64,000 bases of DNA, from the NCBI RefSeq assembly GCF_001598855.1, contig NZ_BCZS01000002.1, positions 248,001 through 312,000 on the forward strand. The letters run 5' to 3'. Shown one piece after another: positions 16,690 to 25,751 of this stretch (position 1 is the first letter of the stretch; each line of letters begins with the position of its first letter). The stretch comes from Pluralibacter gergoviae ATCC 33028 = NBRC 105706. Lineage in GTDB: Bacteria > Pseudomonadota > Gammaproteobacteria > Enterobacterales > Enterobacteriaceae. A program made the translations under genes and the position numbers. A model generated the notes under the pieces. It saw only the letters and a list, made by a program, of their open reading frames with translations, made no database searches and was not told where the DNA came from.

Positions 16690-17142
16690 CTAGCGCCTGA
16701 TATCGGGCAGCACGCGCGCTTCCGGGAATATTTTCGCCAGCACAAACAGGTTGAATGCGCGCACGGCAAGCAGCAGGCCCCAGACCAGCGTCACGATAAG
16801 CGCCCAGCGGCTGTGCGGCGAGAAGAGATAATTGATCATCAGCAGCGCGGCGCACACGATGATAAAAGAGGCCAGTTTGCGAAAAAAACGCGCCTGTGAC
16901 GCGGATGCGGCGGCGGGCGGAGAGGGCGGCGGCGAGTCGGGCTGTTCGTCAGGATCGTCCTGCAGATCGGCGGCGTGAAGTTCAAACGCCGAAGCCAGCG
17001 CCGCCAGCGTTTCCAGACCGGGCTTCTGCCCGCTTTCAATACGCTGGACGGTGCGCGCCGACAGCGACGTGAGATCGGCCAGCTGCTCCTGCTACCAGGC
17101 GTTACGCAGGCGGTACATTTTGACTTTTTCAGCGGTATTCAT
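16690..17142 (-). pseudogene. XRE-family regulator with 2TM domain, amber-interrupted
   Basis: Reading from ATG 17142 gives MNTAEKVKMYRLRNAW, then TAG at 17092-17094, then an uninterrupted 133-residue continuation to TAG at 16690. The whole would be 150 residues: HTH (QEQLADLTSLSARTVQRIESG), a Pro/Ser-rich linker, then two hydrophobic segments (FIIVCAALLMINYLF and WALIVTLVWGLLLAVRAFNLF), the layout of small membrane-tethered XRE-2TM regulators. Family members usually have Ser (TCG) where the stop sits, so one C-to-A change explains it. No good restart codon lies shortly after the stop. It is therefore a recent pseudogene, or a suppressor-dependent gene. Confidence 0.85.
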
Positions 17143-17295
17143 GATGGGGCTCTCAGTGATTATTCGATAAAGAGAGTCTGGCACATTTGGCGGGGACAGG
17201 GACACGACAGCCGGGCGACATTCAGCCGACAGGACGGCGACAGCGCGTTCTCGCGGGGAGGCGAGGCCCGAAGCGGCGGCTTCGGGCCGGGAAAC

Positions 17296-17850
17296 TTACT
17301 CGTCACTTTCGGCAAGCTCGCGCAGATACTGGAAGATCTGGCGGGAGGATTTCGGCGGCTTGTTGCCTTCCTTCTCTTTTTTGGCGTTGCGGATAAGCGA
17401 ACGCAGCTGCTGGCGGTCGGCGTCCGGCCACAGGTTCAGCACGTCGGCCACCGCGTCATCGCCTTCATCGATCAGGCGATCGCGAAGCTGCTCCAGCTTA
17501 TGGAACAGCGCCACCTGCTGATTGTGGCGGTTCTTCAGCTTGTCGAGCGCCTGGCGAATCGGGTCTACGTCGCGGCTGCGCAGCAGTTTCCCGATAAGCT
17601 GCAGCTGGCGGCGGCGGCCCTCTTTCTTGATGCGCTGCGCCAGTTCAATGGCCGCGCGCAGGTCGTCATCCAGCGGGATGCGGTCGAGGGCGTTTTTGCC
17701 CAGATCTACCAGCTCGGCGCCGAGCTGCTTTAATTCTTCAGCATCGCGCTTAATTTCGCTTTTGCTGACCCAGATGATTTCATCATCTTCATCGTCGATT
17801 TCATCATCGCCGGGCACGTCGTCGAGCCAGTCTTTGGGCTGCTTGGTCAT
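17296..17850 (-). CDS. darP: Ribosome biogenesis factor DarP (YjgA)
   Basis: A 184-residue DUF615 protein (E. coli 183) that binds late 50S precursors and promotes peptidyl-transferase-centre maturation. Acidic N-terminus ([30 protein letters not shown]), then the helical basic core ([27 protein letters not shown]). The start MTKQPKDW at 17850 follows AAGGAG; an in-frame 25-residue upstream extension is not conserved. Divergent from pmbA, as in E. coli. Confidence 0.96.
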   Translation of the reverse strand: MTKQPKDWLDDVPGDDEIDDEDDEIIWVSKSEIKRDAEELKQLGAELVDLGKNALDRIPLDDDLRAAIELAQRIKKEGRRRQLQLIGKLLRSRDVDPIRQALDKLKNRHNQQVALFHKLEQLRDRLIDEGDDAVADVLNLWPDADRQQLRSLIRNAKKEKEGNKPPKSSRQIFQYLRELAESDE

Positions 17851-17945
17851 CTCAGGCTCCTTAAAAAAGAGGCATATGTTATCAGTTAAGGCGAGCACTG
17901 AAAAACGGTTATCTGTTAGACTCAACTGAAACTCCTTTCTACATT

Positions 17946-19298
17946 ATGGCATTGGCGATGAAAGTAATCACACAGGTTGCAGAACAGCGTAAGGCACTGG
18001 AAAAAGCCGTCTCCACCGCGCTGGAGCTGGCGTCGGGCAAATCTGATGGCGCAGAAGTCTCGGTGAGCAAAACCACAGGTATTGGCGTCAGTACCCGCTA
18101 TGGCGAAGTGGAGAATGTGGAATTCAACAGCGACGGGGCGCTGGGCATCACCGTCTATCACCAGAACCGCAAGGGCAGCGCGTCGTCTACGGATCTGAGC
18201 CAGGAGGCCATCGCCCGCACCGTGCAGGCGGCGCTGGACATTGCCCGCTACACCTCGCCGGACCCGTGCGCGGGCGTGGCCGAGAAAGATCTGCTGGCCT
18301 TCGATGCCCCGGATCTCGACCTTTTTCATCCGGCGGAAGTCAGCCCCGATGAGGCTATCGAGCTGGCGGCCCGCGCCGAGCAGGCATCACTGCAGGCCGA
18401 TAAGCGCATTACCAATACCGAGGGCGGCAGCTTCAACAGCCACTACGGCATCCGTGTTTTCGGCAACAGCCACGGCATGTTGCAGAGCTACTGCTCCACC
18501 CGCCATTCGCTTTCGAGCTGCGTGATTGCCGAAGAGAACGGCGATATGGAGCGCGACTACGCCTACACCATCAGCCGCGAGCTGGACAAGCTGCAGAGCC
18601 CGGAAGCGGTCGGCGCCGAATGCGCCCGCCGTACCCTGGCGCGCCTGGCGCCGCGCAAGCTTTCGACCATGAAGGCGCCGGTGATTTTCGCCAGTGAAGT
18701 GGCGACCGGCCTGTTCGGCCACCTGGTCGGCGCGATTGCCGGCGGCGCGGTGTACCGCAAGTCTACCTTCCTGCTGGACTCACTCGGCCAGCAGATCCTG
18801 CCGGCGTGGCTGACCATTGAAGAGCATCCGCACCTGCTGAAGGGGCTGGCTTCCACGCCATTCGACAGCGAAGGCGTGCGCACGGAGCGCCGCGACATCA
18901 TTAAAGACGGCGTGCTGACCCAGTGGCTGCTGACCAACTACTCGGCGCGCAAGCTGGGCCTGAAAAGCACCGGCCACGCGGGCGGCATCCACAACTGGCG
19001 CATCAAGGGGCAGGGGCTGAGCTTCGAACAGCTGCTGAAAGAGATGGGCACCGGCCTGGTGGTCACCGAACTGATGGGGCAGGGCGTCAGCGGCGTCACC
19101 GGCGACTACTCGCGCGGCGCCTCCGGCTTCTGGGTAGAGAACGGCGAAATCCAGTATCCGGTAAGCGAAATCACCATCGCCGGCAACCTGAAAGAGATGT
19201 GGCGCAATATCGCCACCGTCGCCGACGATATCGAGACCCGCAGCAACATTCAGTGCGGCTCGGTGCTGCTGCCGGAGATGAAAATCGCCGGACAATAA
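17946..19298 (+). CDS. pmbA: Metalloprotease-associated subunit PmbA/TldE
   Basis: A 450-residue protein, the same length as E. coli PmbA and nearly collinear with it. It is the non-catalytic partner of TldD in the heterodimeric protease that matures microcin B17 and degrades unfolded peptides such as CcdA; tldD is not in the window. Family blocks seen: [51 protein letters not shown] and [22 protein letters not shown]. Transcription ends at the hairpin at 19317-19340. Confidence 0.97.
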   Translation: MALAMKVITQVAEQRKALEKAVSTALELASGKSDGAEVSVSKTTGIGVSTRYGEVENVEFNSDGALGITVYHQNRKGSASSTDLSQEAIARTVQAALDIARYTSPDPCAGVAEKDLLAFDAPDLDLFHPAEVSPDEAIELAARAEQASLQADKRITNTEGGSFNSHYGIRVFGNSHGMLQSYCSTRHSLSSCVIAEENGDMERDYAYTISRELDKLQSPEAVGAECARRTLARLAPRKLSTMKAPVIFASEVATGLFGHLVGAIAGGAVYRKSTFLLDSLGQQILPAWLTIEEHPHLLKGLASTPFDSEGVRTERRDIIKDGVLTQWLLTNYSARKLGLKSTGHAGGIHNWRIKGQGLSFEQLLKEMGTGLVVTELMGQGVSGVTGDYSRGASGFWVENGEIQYPVSEITIAGNLKEMWRNIATVADDIETRSNIQCGSVLLPEMKIAGQ

Positions 19299-19316
19299 CT
19301 AAGATATACCCTACAG

Positions 19317-19340
19317 GGCGCCAACTGCGGCGCCTTTTTT
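19317..19340 (+). terminator. Intrinsic terminator of pmbA
   Basis: GGCGCC (19317-19322) and GGCGCC (19329-19334) form a stem followed by TTTTTT. Confidence 0.85.
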
Positions 19341-19361
19341 ATAAAAAGAAGGAAGTGAGCA

Positions 19362-19748
19362 ATGAACAAAAAACTGCTGGCAATGCTGACCGCATCTGCC
19401 CTGGTACTGGCCGCCGCGCCGGCGCTGGCCGATCTCGAAGATGATATGGATACTCTGTCTGCCAACCTGAAGGTGGTGCAGAAGACCGACGATGCGGCCA
19501 AAATGACCGCGGCGCTGAAAGAGATGCGCACCGCCGCGCTCGATGCGCAGAAGCAGACCCCGCCGAAGCTGGAAAACAAGGCCGCCGACAGCGCGGAGAT
19601 GAAGGATTTCCGCCACGGCTTTGACATTCTGGTCGGCCAGATTGACGGCGCGCTGAAGTTCGCCAATGAGGGTAAGGTGAAGGAAGCGAAGGCGGCGGCA
19701 GATGAGCTGGTAAAAACCAGGAATGCGTATCATAAGAAGTATCGTTGA
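19362..19748 (+). CDS. cybC: Soluble cytochrome b562
   Basis: A 128-residue periplasmic four-helix-bundle haem protein. The signal peptide is [23 protein letters not shown]; mature residues start [10 protein letters not shown], giving the axial Met7, and the His ligand lies in the last helix ([11 protein letters not shown]). Haem is held non-covalently. The exact physiological electron partner is unknown in the family. In E. coli nrdG follows directly; here the 10-kb accessory block begins right after this gene. Confidence 0.95.
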   Translation: MNKKLLAMLTASALVLAAAPALADLEDDMDTLSANLKVVQKTDDAAKMTAALKEMRTAALDAQKQTPPKLENKAADSAEMKDFRHGFDILVGQIDGALKFANEGKVKEAKAAADELVKTRNAYHKKYR

Positions 19749-19755
19749 TTGATCG

Positions 19756-20661
19756 TCAGGGCCGCACCTTCCGCGCGGGCCCTGGCTTTTTGGTCGAGCA
19801 GCAGCCGATGCCGAAGATAATCAGCCCCAGCGTTATCAGGTGGTACACCTCCAGCCGGTTTCCCAAAAATACAATTCCCATCAGCCCGCCCGATACCGGA
19901 ATAAGGTGAGTGAAAATTTCGCTGCGGGTAGTGCCTATCATCGACACGCCCTTGCTCCAGAAAACGTAGGCCAGCCACGAAGGGAAAATCACCAGGTAGA
20001 GAATGCCGGCGATAACGGCAGGCGACGTCGCGTAAACCACGCCGCGATAGCTTTCGGCCAGCGCCGCGTGGGCGAGAAACAGCGGCAGCAGTATCACCGT
20101 ACCGAGCAGCGAGCAGAAGGCGACAAACGAGGTGTTGCTGACTTCGCGATCCTTAAAGCGCAGCAGCGCGCAGTACAGCGCCCAGCTCAGGGCCGAGATA
20201 ATGGTCAGCACATCGCCCCAGCCGAAGCGCTGTACGCTGCCGTGGCCGCTGGAAAAGGCCAGATACAGAACGCCGGCGGTGCTGGCGGCGACGCCGAGCA
20301 CGTTACGGGGGGAGATAGTCTCGCGGAACAAGCAGGCGTTAATCAGCAGCACCAGGCAGGGCGTGCTGCTGATATAGATAGCGGCATTGAGCGAGGAGGT
20401 GTACTGCAGGCCGATATAGAGGGTTAGCGGAAAGCTCACCTGGCCGAGCAGGGCGAACAGGGTGTTAATGCCGAGCTGCTGGCGCAGGCGGGGAAGATCG
20501 CTGATAAAGGTTTTGCGGTACAGGGCAACCATCAGCAGGGTGGTTAACCCCCAGCGGATCAGGCTCAGACCAAAGGGATCGATCGACTGGACCAGCAGAT
20601 GGCCGACAACATAGTTGCCGCCCCAGAAAATGGCCGCCAGGGCCAGTAACAAATACGCCAC
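19756..20661 (-). CDS. EamA/DMT-superfamily transporter
   Basis: About 301 residues with ten predicted membrane helices in two EamA repeats (first WGGNYVVGHLL…LIRWGLTTLL; second GWGDVLTIISALSWALYCALL…). Members export amino acids, purines or other metabolites; substrate unknown. A GTG at 20661 with GAGGA five bases upstream is preferred; a GTG at 20673 gives four more residues but no spaced ribosome site. Convergent with cybC, 7 bp between stops, and divergent from the DUF431x locus. Confidence 0.8.
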   Translation of the reverse strand: MAYLLLALAAIFWGGNYVVGHLLVQSIDPFGLSLIRWGLTTLLMVALYRKTFISDLPRLRQQLGINTLFALLGQVSFPLTLYIGLQYTSSLNAAIYISSTPCLVLLINACLFRETISPRNVLGVAASTAGVLYLAFSSGHGSVQRFGWGDVLTIISALSWALYCALLRFKDREVSNTSFVAFCSLLGTVILLPLFLAHAALAESYRGVVYATSPAVIAGILYLVIFPSWLAYVFWSKGVSMIGTTRSEIFTHLIPVSGGLMGIVFLGNRLEVYHLITLGLIIFGIGCCSTKKPGPARKVRP

Positions 20662-20867
20662 GTGAGTCCTCACTCTTTTTTGCCAGGCTTTAATCCTTTT
20701 TTATAATGTGGTTATAGGGTAGCGATAAAGAGTGATCTTCATCCACTTTTTCCGGTTAACCCGCAGGCAGCGCGCCGGGGTCATAACAAAACCTTATCCA
20801 TCTCACACTTTTGCAACAGATCTGCCGCCGCGATCCTGCGTTTTGCGTCGCCGATTTCCGCTATTCC

Positions 20868-20883
20868 CGTGATGAGAATCACA
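20868..20883. promoter_or_regulatory. CRP-binding site upstream of the DUF431x locus
   Basis: CGTGA-TGAGAA-TCACA matches the CRP consensus in 9 of 10 half-site bases, in the 376-bp gap between the EamA gene and the PRD gene. Confidence 0.72.
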
Positions 20884-20947
20884 TAAACCCAGCGAATTAT
20901 GCTTAACCATCAAAAATCTGTGGAATAGATCACCTTCACCGCCCCCG

Positions 20948-20967
20948 TTTCCACTTCGAAGTGGAAA
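20948..20967. promoter_or_regulatory. 20-bp perfect palindrome, probable operator
   Basis: TTTCCACTTCGAAGTGGAAA is self-complementary over 20 bases and ends 70 bases before the PRD gene. PRD/EIIB/EIIA regulators of the MtlR/LicR type bind such dyads; the regulator at 27713-29623 is the obvious candidate. Its 13-bp core CACTTCGAAGTGG recurs at 21338-21350 inside the first gene. Confidence 0.65.
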
Positions 20968-21037
20968 ACAACTCGCTACAAACCCTCCAAGCCGCCCGGT
21001 ACTGTTAATCCAGACGCAAATCAACGGGGCCAGAACA

Positions 21038-21367
21038 GTGAATAACGGAGCAGTGATTACCGACGCAGGGAGCCAGACCGAAGAGCTTGCTACCCGCATG
21101 CTGGGTCAGGTGTACAGCCTGCTGAAAAGCCGCGGCATCATCCCAAACGCCGTGCAGGAACAGATGCTGACCTCCCACGTCCGCGCCATGGCGCACCGGT
21201 CGGTGACCGGGGAGCCGCTGCCGGAAGTAGAAGCCAGCCTGTTTGAAGAAATTTCACCCGAATCAATGGCACTTGCCCGGGAAGTGGTCGCGCAGTTCGG
21301 CAACCTTCCGGATGAAGAAGCCTGGCTGCTGTCAGTGCACTTCGAAGTGGCGAAAGAGAACCTTTAA
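21038..21367 (+). CDS. Small stand-alone PRD-domain protein
   Basis: A 109-residue protein consisting essentially of one PTS regulation domain: LLKSRGIIPNAVQEQMLTSHVRAMAHR and a second conserved-His helix LLSVHFEVAKEN. PRDs are phosphorylated on His by HPr or EII proteins and report PTS flux; a PRD without a DNA- or RNA-binding domain is uncommon. GTG start at 21038 with weak ribosome-site match. I recall family models naming this protein after an Enterococcus faecalis EF_0829-type locus. First gene of a nine-gene run, 10 bp before the next. Confidence 0.78.
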   Translation: MNNGAVITDAGSQTEELATRMLGQVYSLLKSRGIIPNAVQEQMLTSHVRAMAHRSVTGEPLPEVEASLFEEISPESMALAREVVAQFGNLPDEEAWLLSVHFEVAKENL

Positions 21368-21377
21368 GGAGCAATAC

Positions 21378-21740
21378 ATGACACAGATTACCGTAGTGAT
21401 TGGCGACCGTCTGGGCAAAGGTCAGAAAGTGGCGGCAGGCGTTGAGAAAGCGGGCGGCCGCGCGGTTGTCGTACCGGGCGTCGCAGCGGATATGAAACTT
21501 GGCGACGTGATGAAAGCAGAAAACGCCACCTTCGGCATCTCTTTCTGCGGCTCCGGCGGCGCGGGCGCTATCACTGCCCAGACCAAGCACGGCTATAAAG
21601 CCAAATACGGCATGCGCTCCGTTGACGAAGGCGTGACCGCCATCAACGAAGGCGCCAACGTGCTGGGCTTTGGCTTTATGGACAAAGAAGAGCTGGGCGA
21701 GCGCCTGGTGCAGGCGTGGCAGAAGAAGTACGGCGCCTGA
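21378..21740 (+). CDS. Glycine-rich SFCGS-family protein (DUF2620-like)
   Basis: A 120-residue soluble protein of unknown function, with alternating beta/alpha pattern (ITVVIGDRLGKGQKVAAGVEKAGGRAVVV) and the family signature ISFCGSGGAGA around residues 53-63, containing its only cysteine. The size, Rossmann-like start and single Cys on a glycine-rich loop are reminiscent of PTS EIIB-type domains, which is inference only. The ATG at 21378 has AAGGAG in front. Always found, as I recall, with DUF4310-4312 proteins. Confidence 0.75.
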   Translation: MTQITVVIGDRLGKGQKVAAGVEKAGGRAVVVPGVAADMKLGDVMKAENATFGISFCGSGGAGAITAQTKHGYKAKYGMRSVDEGVTAINEGANVLGFGFMDKEELGERLVQAWQKKYGA

Positions 21741-21742
21741 GC

Positions 21743-22042
21743 ATGAAAGAACAGTTCACCACCACGGTGAGGGTCAAGGGCAAAGGCGAGGATAAAGCAC
21801 GCGCCTTTGCCGATGCCCTGAACCATGTCCAGGCTGCGGTGATGAAGGCGTCACCGCGCATCTTACTCCGCATTGAACCCCAGGATGTGGCGGTGGTTCA
21901 GGCGCAGGTAGCAGTGCGCAAAGAGGCATTTCTGTTTATCTTCCTGCGCCGCGAGCGGCGGACGTTCAGCGTTGAGCTGGACGTGACCGTCAACGTGACG
22001 GCACTGAATCTCGATAAAGTGGACTTCGTCGCGAACCCATAA
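21743..22042 (+). CDS. DUF4312 family protein
   Basis: A 99-residue soluble protein of unknown function: MKEQFTTTVRVKGKGEDKARAF, then RILLRIEPQDVAVVQAQVAV and FLRRERRTFSVELDVTVNV. The repeated amphipathic beta pattern suggests a small alpha/beta fold. The start is 2 bases past the preceding stop, so translation is coupled. Probably a cytoplasmic subunit of the DUF4310/DUF4311 membrane complex; inferred from co-conservation. Confidence 0.75.
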   Translation: MKEQFTTTVRVKGKGEDKARAFADALNHVQAAVMKASPRILLRIEPQDVAVVQAQVAVRKEAFLFIFLRRERRTFSVELDVTVNVTALNLDKVDFVANP

Positions 22043-22063
22043 CCATTAGAAAAGGGCAGAGTC

Positions 22064-22840
22064 ATGTTCCTGATTATACTCATTAAATCGCTTATCATCG
22101 GCGGCCTGGTCGGCGTCGGCGTGGGCGCCGGCGCTGCACGCATGTTTCACGCACCCACCACGCAAGGGATGGGTGCTTTTCGTACGTTGGGCGAACTGAA
22201 CTCCTGCGAGGGTGACCCGGCGTCGCATTTCTCCTTTGGTCTCGGATTCTTCTTTAACGCCTGGGCATCGTCCGTCGCGGCCGGTGCATTCACCCAGGAC
22301 GTTGACCACCGCATCATCCCCAACTGGGGCGCGGCGGCGCTGATGGTGAAAAACCGCAATCTGGCAGAGACCCTGCACGATCCGAAAAAGATGGCGATTG
22401 CCTGCGGCATCATCGGCATGATCGTCGTTGCCTTCCTTAACTCCACCGCCTCTGCGGTTCCGGCGGCGCTGCAGGTCACTGCGGTCAAAGTGCTGGTGCC
22501 GGCGGCGAATCTGCTGGTCAACATCATCATGCCGGTGATTTTCTGGCTGGCGGCGATTGATGCCGGTAAGAAGTCGGGCTTCTGGGCGACCATCTTCGGC
22601 GGCGCCGCGCAGCTGATTATGGGCAACGCCGTACCGGGCCTGGTGCTGGGCATCCTGATCGGTAAAGGCGTGGAAGAGGCGGGCTGGAACCGCGTCACCA
22701 AAGTAATGATGGCGGCGATTATCGTGCTGTTTGTACTGAGCGGCTTCTTCCGCGGCTTCGACATGAAGATGATCGAATCCTTCCACATGACGGTGCCGAA
22801 CTGGCTGGATCTGCTGCACAACGCGCTGAGCGGCAAATAA
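22064..22840 (+). CDS. DUF4311 family membrane protein
   Basis: A 258-residue integral membrane protein of unknown function with about six hydrophobic segments (LIILIKSLIIGGLVGVGVGAGAA, FGLGFFFNAWASSVAAGAF, ACGIIGMIVVAFL, AANLLVNIIMPVIFWLAAI, ATIFGGAAQLIMGNAVPGLVLG, MMAAIIVLFVLSGFF). A polar loop FTQDVDHRIIPNWGAAALM follows helix 2. Glycine-rich helices and the paired DUF4310 gene suggest the two together form one transporter. No similarity to a known EIIC was recognised. Confidence 0.78.
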   Translation: MFLIILIKSLIIGGLVGVGVGAGAARMFHAPTTQGMGAFRTLGELNSCEGDPASHFSFGLGFFFNAWASSVAAGAFTQDVDHRIIPNWGAAALMVKNRNLAETLHDPKKMAIACGIIGMIVVAFLNSTASAVPAALQVTAVKVLVPAANLLVNIIMPVIFWLAAIDAGKKSGFWATIFGGAAQLIMGNAVPGLVLGILIGKGVEEAGWNRVTKVMMAAIIVLFVLSGFFRGFDMKMIESFHMTVPNWLDLLHNALSGK

Positions 22841-22851
22841 GGGGATAGCAA

Positions 22852-23496
22852 ATGGAACAGAATAAAGGTTTTTGGTACGCAGACTGGTCCTTCCCGATCT
22901 TCGTCGGTCTGCTCTCCTCCGGCGTGTTCGCCGGGACGCACATGTACTACCTGTACGGCATTGGCGCCTTCAACGAAGTGGCCTTCGTGGCGATGCTCAA
23001 GTCCGGAATTGATACCGGGGTTTACGGCGCGGTGGCCGCGTTCGGCGCCAGCTTCCTGTTCGCCCGTATTATCGAAGGCTCGCTGGTGGGTATTCTCGAT
23101 ATCGGCGGAGCCATTCAGACCGGGATCGGCCTCGGGGTTCCGGCCCTGCTGCTGGGCGCGGGCTTTGTCTTCCCGGTGGCCAACTTTGCCGCCTCGCTGG
23201 CGACCGGCCTGATTTTGGGCCTGGCGATCGGCTATATCATTATCCTGGCGCGCAAGTTCACCATTAACCAGAGTAACTCCACCTACGGCGCCGACGTGAT
23301 GATGGGCGCGGGCAACACCTCCGGCCGTTTCCTCGGGCCGTTGATTATCCTCAGCGCCATGACCGCCTCCATTCCAATCGGCATCGGCTCGCTGGTTGGC
23401 GCCCTGATTTTTTACATCTGGCAGAAGCCGATTACCGGCGGGGCTATTCTCGGGGCGATGATCCTCGGCTCCATCTTCCCGGTGGCAATTGCCTGA
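22852..23496 (+). CDS. DUF4310 family membrane protein
   Basis: A 214-residue integral membrane protein, about six helices (FPIFVGLLSSGVFAGTHMYYL, GAVAAFGASFLFARIIEG, GLGVPALLLGAGFVFPVANF, ATGLILGLAIGYIIILA and two C-terminal segments). Two QTGIGLGVPALL/GAMILGSIFPVAIA-type glycine-rich stretches resemble pore or re-entrant segments. It is 11 bp downstream of DUF4311. Function undescribed; best guess is the second half of the permease. Confidence 0.78.
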   Translation: MEQNKGFWYADWSFPIFVGLLSSGVFAGTHMYYLYGIGAFNEVAFVAMLKSGIDTGVYGAVAAFGASFLFARIIEGSLVGILDIGGAIQTGIGLGVPALLLGAGFVFPVANFAASLATGLILGLAIGYIIILARKFTINQSNSTYGADVMMGAGNTSGRFLGPLIILSAMTASIPIGIGSLVGALIFYIWQKPITGGAILGAMILGSIFPVAIA

Positions 23497-23512
23497 GCCA
23501 AAGGAGAACGCG

Positions 23513-24649
23513 ATGTTTGATTTACTGCTGAAGGGCGCGCGCCTGGCTGACGATACGGTAACGGATATCGCCATTCAGGATGGCAAAATCGCCGCCCTGG
23601 GCAACCTTGAAAACGCGGAGGCGGCGAAAGTCGTCTCCCTGAACGGCGAGCACTACGTCAGCGCCGGCTGGATTGACCTGCACGTCCACTGCTATCCGCA
23701 GTCGCCGATCTACCACGACGAGCCGGATAGCGTGGGCATCAAAACCGGCGTCACCACGGTGATTGACGCGGGCAGCACCGGGGCAGACGACGTGGATACG
23801 TTCTATGAACTGACCCGCAAATGCGCCACCGACGTGTACGCTCTGCTCAACATCTCGCGGGTTGGCCTGATCGCCCAGAACGAGCTGGCGAACATGGCCA
23901 ACATCGACGCCGACGCCTTCGCGGCGGCGGTGAAGCGCCATCCGGACTTTATCGTCGGCCTTAAGGCGCGGATGAGCAGCAGCGTGGTGGGCGACAACGG
24001 CATTACGCCGCTGGAGAAGGCCAAACAGTTCCAGAAAGCCAACGGCGATCTGCCGCTGATGGTGCACATTGGCAACAACCCGCCGAACCTCGACGAGATC
24101 GCCGATCTGCTGACCGCCGGCGATATCATTACCCACTGCTATAACGGCAAGCCGAACCGTATCCTGACGCCCGCGGGCGAGCTGCGGGCCTCGGTTTCCG
24201 CTGCGCTCAAGCGCGGCGTGAAGCTCGACGTCGGCCACGGCTCCGCCAGCCTCAGCTTTGCGGTGGCGAAGCAGGCCATCGGCATGGGCATTCTGCCGAA
24301 TACCATCAGCTCGGATATTTACTGCCGCAACCGCATCGACGGCCCGGTTTACTCCCTGGCGCGGGTAATGGCCAAGTTCCTCGCGCTGGGCATGACCCTG
24401 CCGCAGGTGATCGACTGCGTGACCTCGCACGCGGCTGCCGCCGTGCGCCTGAACAACAAGGGCAAGCTGGCGGTGGGCTACGACGCCGATCTGACTCTCT
24501 TCACCCTTAAACATCAGCCGCTTGAGCTGGTGGATGCTGAAAAAGACGTCCTGCACGCCGACCGGGAGCTGGTGCCGCTGGCCGCTATCCGCGCGGGCAA
24601 GGGCTACATGACCGAACAGGGGAGCGCATTACATGCCTTCGATTTATGA
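23513..24649 (+). CDS. Amidohydrolase/deacetylase-family metallohydrolase
   Basis: A 378-residue amidohydrolase-superfamily enzyme. Metal ligands visible: WIDLHVHCYP (HxH), the carbamylated-Lys candidate in FIVGLKARMSSS, HIGN, THCYNGK and a C-terminal catalytic Asp region. The family (EF_0837-like in my memory) is annotated as dihydroorotase- or deacetylase-like. Followed, with a 17-base overlap, by an amino-sugar-acid ammonia-lyase gene, so removal of an N-acyl group from a phosphorylated amino-sugar acid is the simplest proposal. Start at 23513 after AAGGAG. Confidence 0.8.
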   Translation: MFDLLLKGARLADDTVTDIAIQDGKIAALGNLENAEAAKVVSLNGEHYVSAGWIDLHVHCYPQSPIYHDEPDSVGIKTGVTTVIDAGSTGADDVDTFYELTRKCATDVYALLNISRVGLIAQNELANMANIDADAFAAAVKRHPDFIVGLKARMSSSVVGDNGITPLEKAKQFQKANGDLPLMVHIGNNPPNLDEIADLLTAGDIITHCYNGKPNRILTPAGELRASVSAALKRGVKLDVGHGSASLSFAVAKQAIGMGILPNTISSDIYCRNRIDGPVYSLARVMAKFLALGMTLPQVIDCVTSHAAAAVRLNNKGKLAVGYDADLTLFTLKHQPLELVDAEKDVLHADRELVPLAAIRAGKGYMTEQGSALHAFDL

Positions 24650-25751
24650 GAAGTACAATTTAAAACAGGTCATTAACGCCTCCGGGCGCATGACTATCCT
24701 CGGCGTCTCCACGCCGCGCCCGGAAGTGGTTGAGGCGGCGATGGCCGGGATGAACCACTATTTCGAGATGAAGGACCTGGTCAACAAAACCGGCGAGTAC
24801 ATCGCGAAGCTGCTCGACGTCGAGGGCGCGACGGTGGTCTCCTGCGCCTCGGCGGGCATTGCCCAATCGGTGGCGGCGGTGCTGGTGAAAGACAGCGACT
24901 GGCTGCTGGAGAACCTGCACGTTACGCCGGTGGAGAATAACGAAATCGTCCTGCCGCGCGGGCACAACGTCAACTTCGGCGCGCCGGTCAGCACTATGGT
25001 CGCGCTGGGCGGCGGCAAGCTGGTGGAGGCGGGCTACGCCAACGAGTGTTCCGCCGACCAACTGGCGGCGGCGATTACCCCGCGCACGGCGGCCATTCTG
25101 TACATCAAGTCCCACCACTGCGTGCAGAAGAGTATGCTCAGCGTCGAGCAGGCGGCGGTGGTTGCCCGCCACCACAATCTGCCGCTGATCGTCGACGCGG
25201 CGGCGGAAGAGGATCTGCAGTGCTACTACCGCTTCGGCGCCGATCTGGTGATCTACAGCGGCGCCAAGGCCATTGAAGGGCCGACCAGCGGCCTGGTGAT
25301 CGGCAAAACCCAGTACGTGGAGTGGGTCAAGCGCCAGTCAAACGGCATTGGCCGCGCCATGAAGGTGGGTAAAGAGGGCATTCTGGGCCTGACCTGCGCC
25401 ATCGAACACTACCTCACCGCCGAGAAAGAGAGCGGGGCGCAGATGGTGGAGAAGATGACGCCGTTTATCGACGCCCTGAACGCGCTCAACGGCGTGACCG
25501 CCCGCGTGGTGTGGGACGCCGCCGGGCGCGATATCGCCCGTACGGAAATCAAATTTGACGAAGCCGTCACTAAAATCGCCACCGGCGAACTGGTCAACGA
25601 ACTGAAAAAGGGCGAATACGCCATCTACTTCCGCGGCTACAAGGCCAACGAAGGTATCATTGAAGCCGACGTGCGCAGCGTTAACGCGCAGCAGCTTGAG
25701 ATCGTGGCGAAGCGCATCGAAGCCGTGCTTAACAAGGAGAAAAACGCATGA
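24633..25751 (+). CDS. DgaE-like D-glucosaminate-6-phosphate ammonia-lyase (PLP)
   Basis: A 372-residue fold-type I PLP enzyme of the SelA/DgaE family. NASGRMTILGVSTPRPEVVEAAMAG is the N-terminal signature; VDAAAEEDLQCYY carries the cofactor-binding Asp; Lys212 in YSGAKAIEGPTSG is the Schiff-base lysine. DgaE turns 2-amino-2-deoxygluconate-6-phosphate into 2-keto-3-deoxygluconate-6-phosphate plus ammonia. Overlaps the preceding gene by 17 bases and the next by 4 (ATGA), giving tight translational coupling. Whether the substrate is exactly D-glucosaminate-6-P cannot be decided from sequence. Confidence 0.83.
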   Translation: MPSIYEKYNLKQVINASGRMTILGVSTPRPEVVEAAMAGMNHYFEMKDLVNKTGEYIAKLLDVEGATVVSCASAGIAQSVAAVLVKDSDWLLENLHVTPVENNEIVLPRGHNVNFGAPVSTMVALGGGKLVEAGYANECSADQLAAAITPRTAAILYIKSHHCVQKSMLSVEQAAVVARHHNLPLIVDAAAEEDLQCYYRFGADLVIYSGAKAIEGPTSGLVIGKTQYVEWVKRQSNGIGRAMKVGKEGILGLTCAIEHYLTAEKESGAQMVEKMTPFIDALNALNGVTARVVWDAAGRDIARTEIKFDEAVTKIATGELVNELKKGEYAIYFRGYKANEGIIEADVRSVNAQQLEIVAKRIEAVLNKEKNA

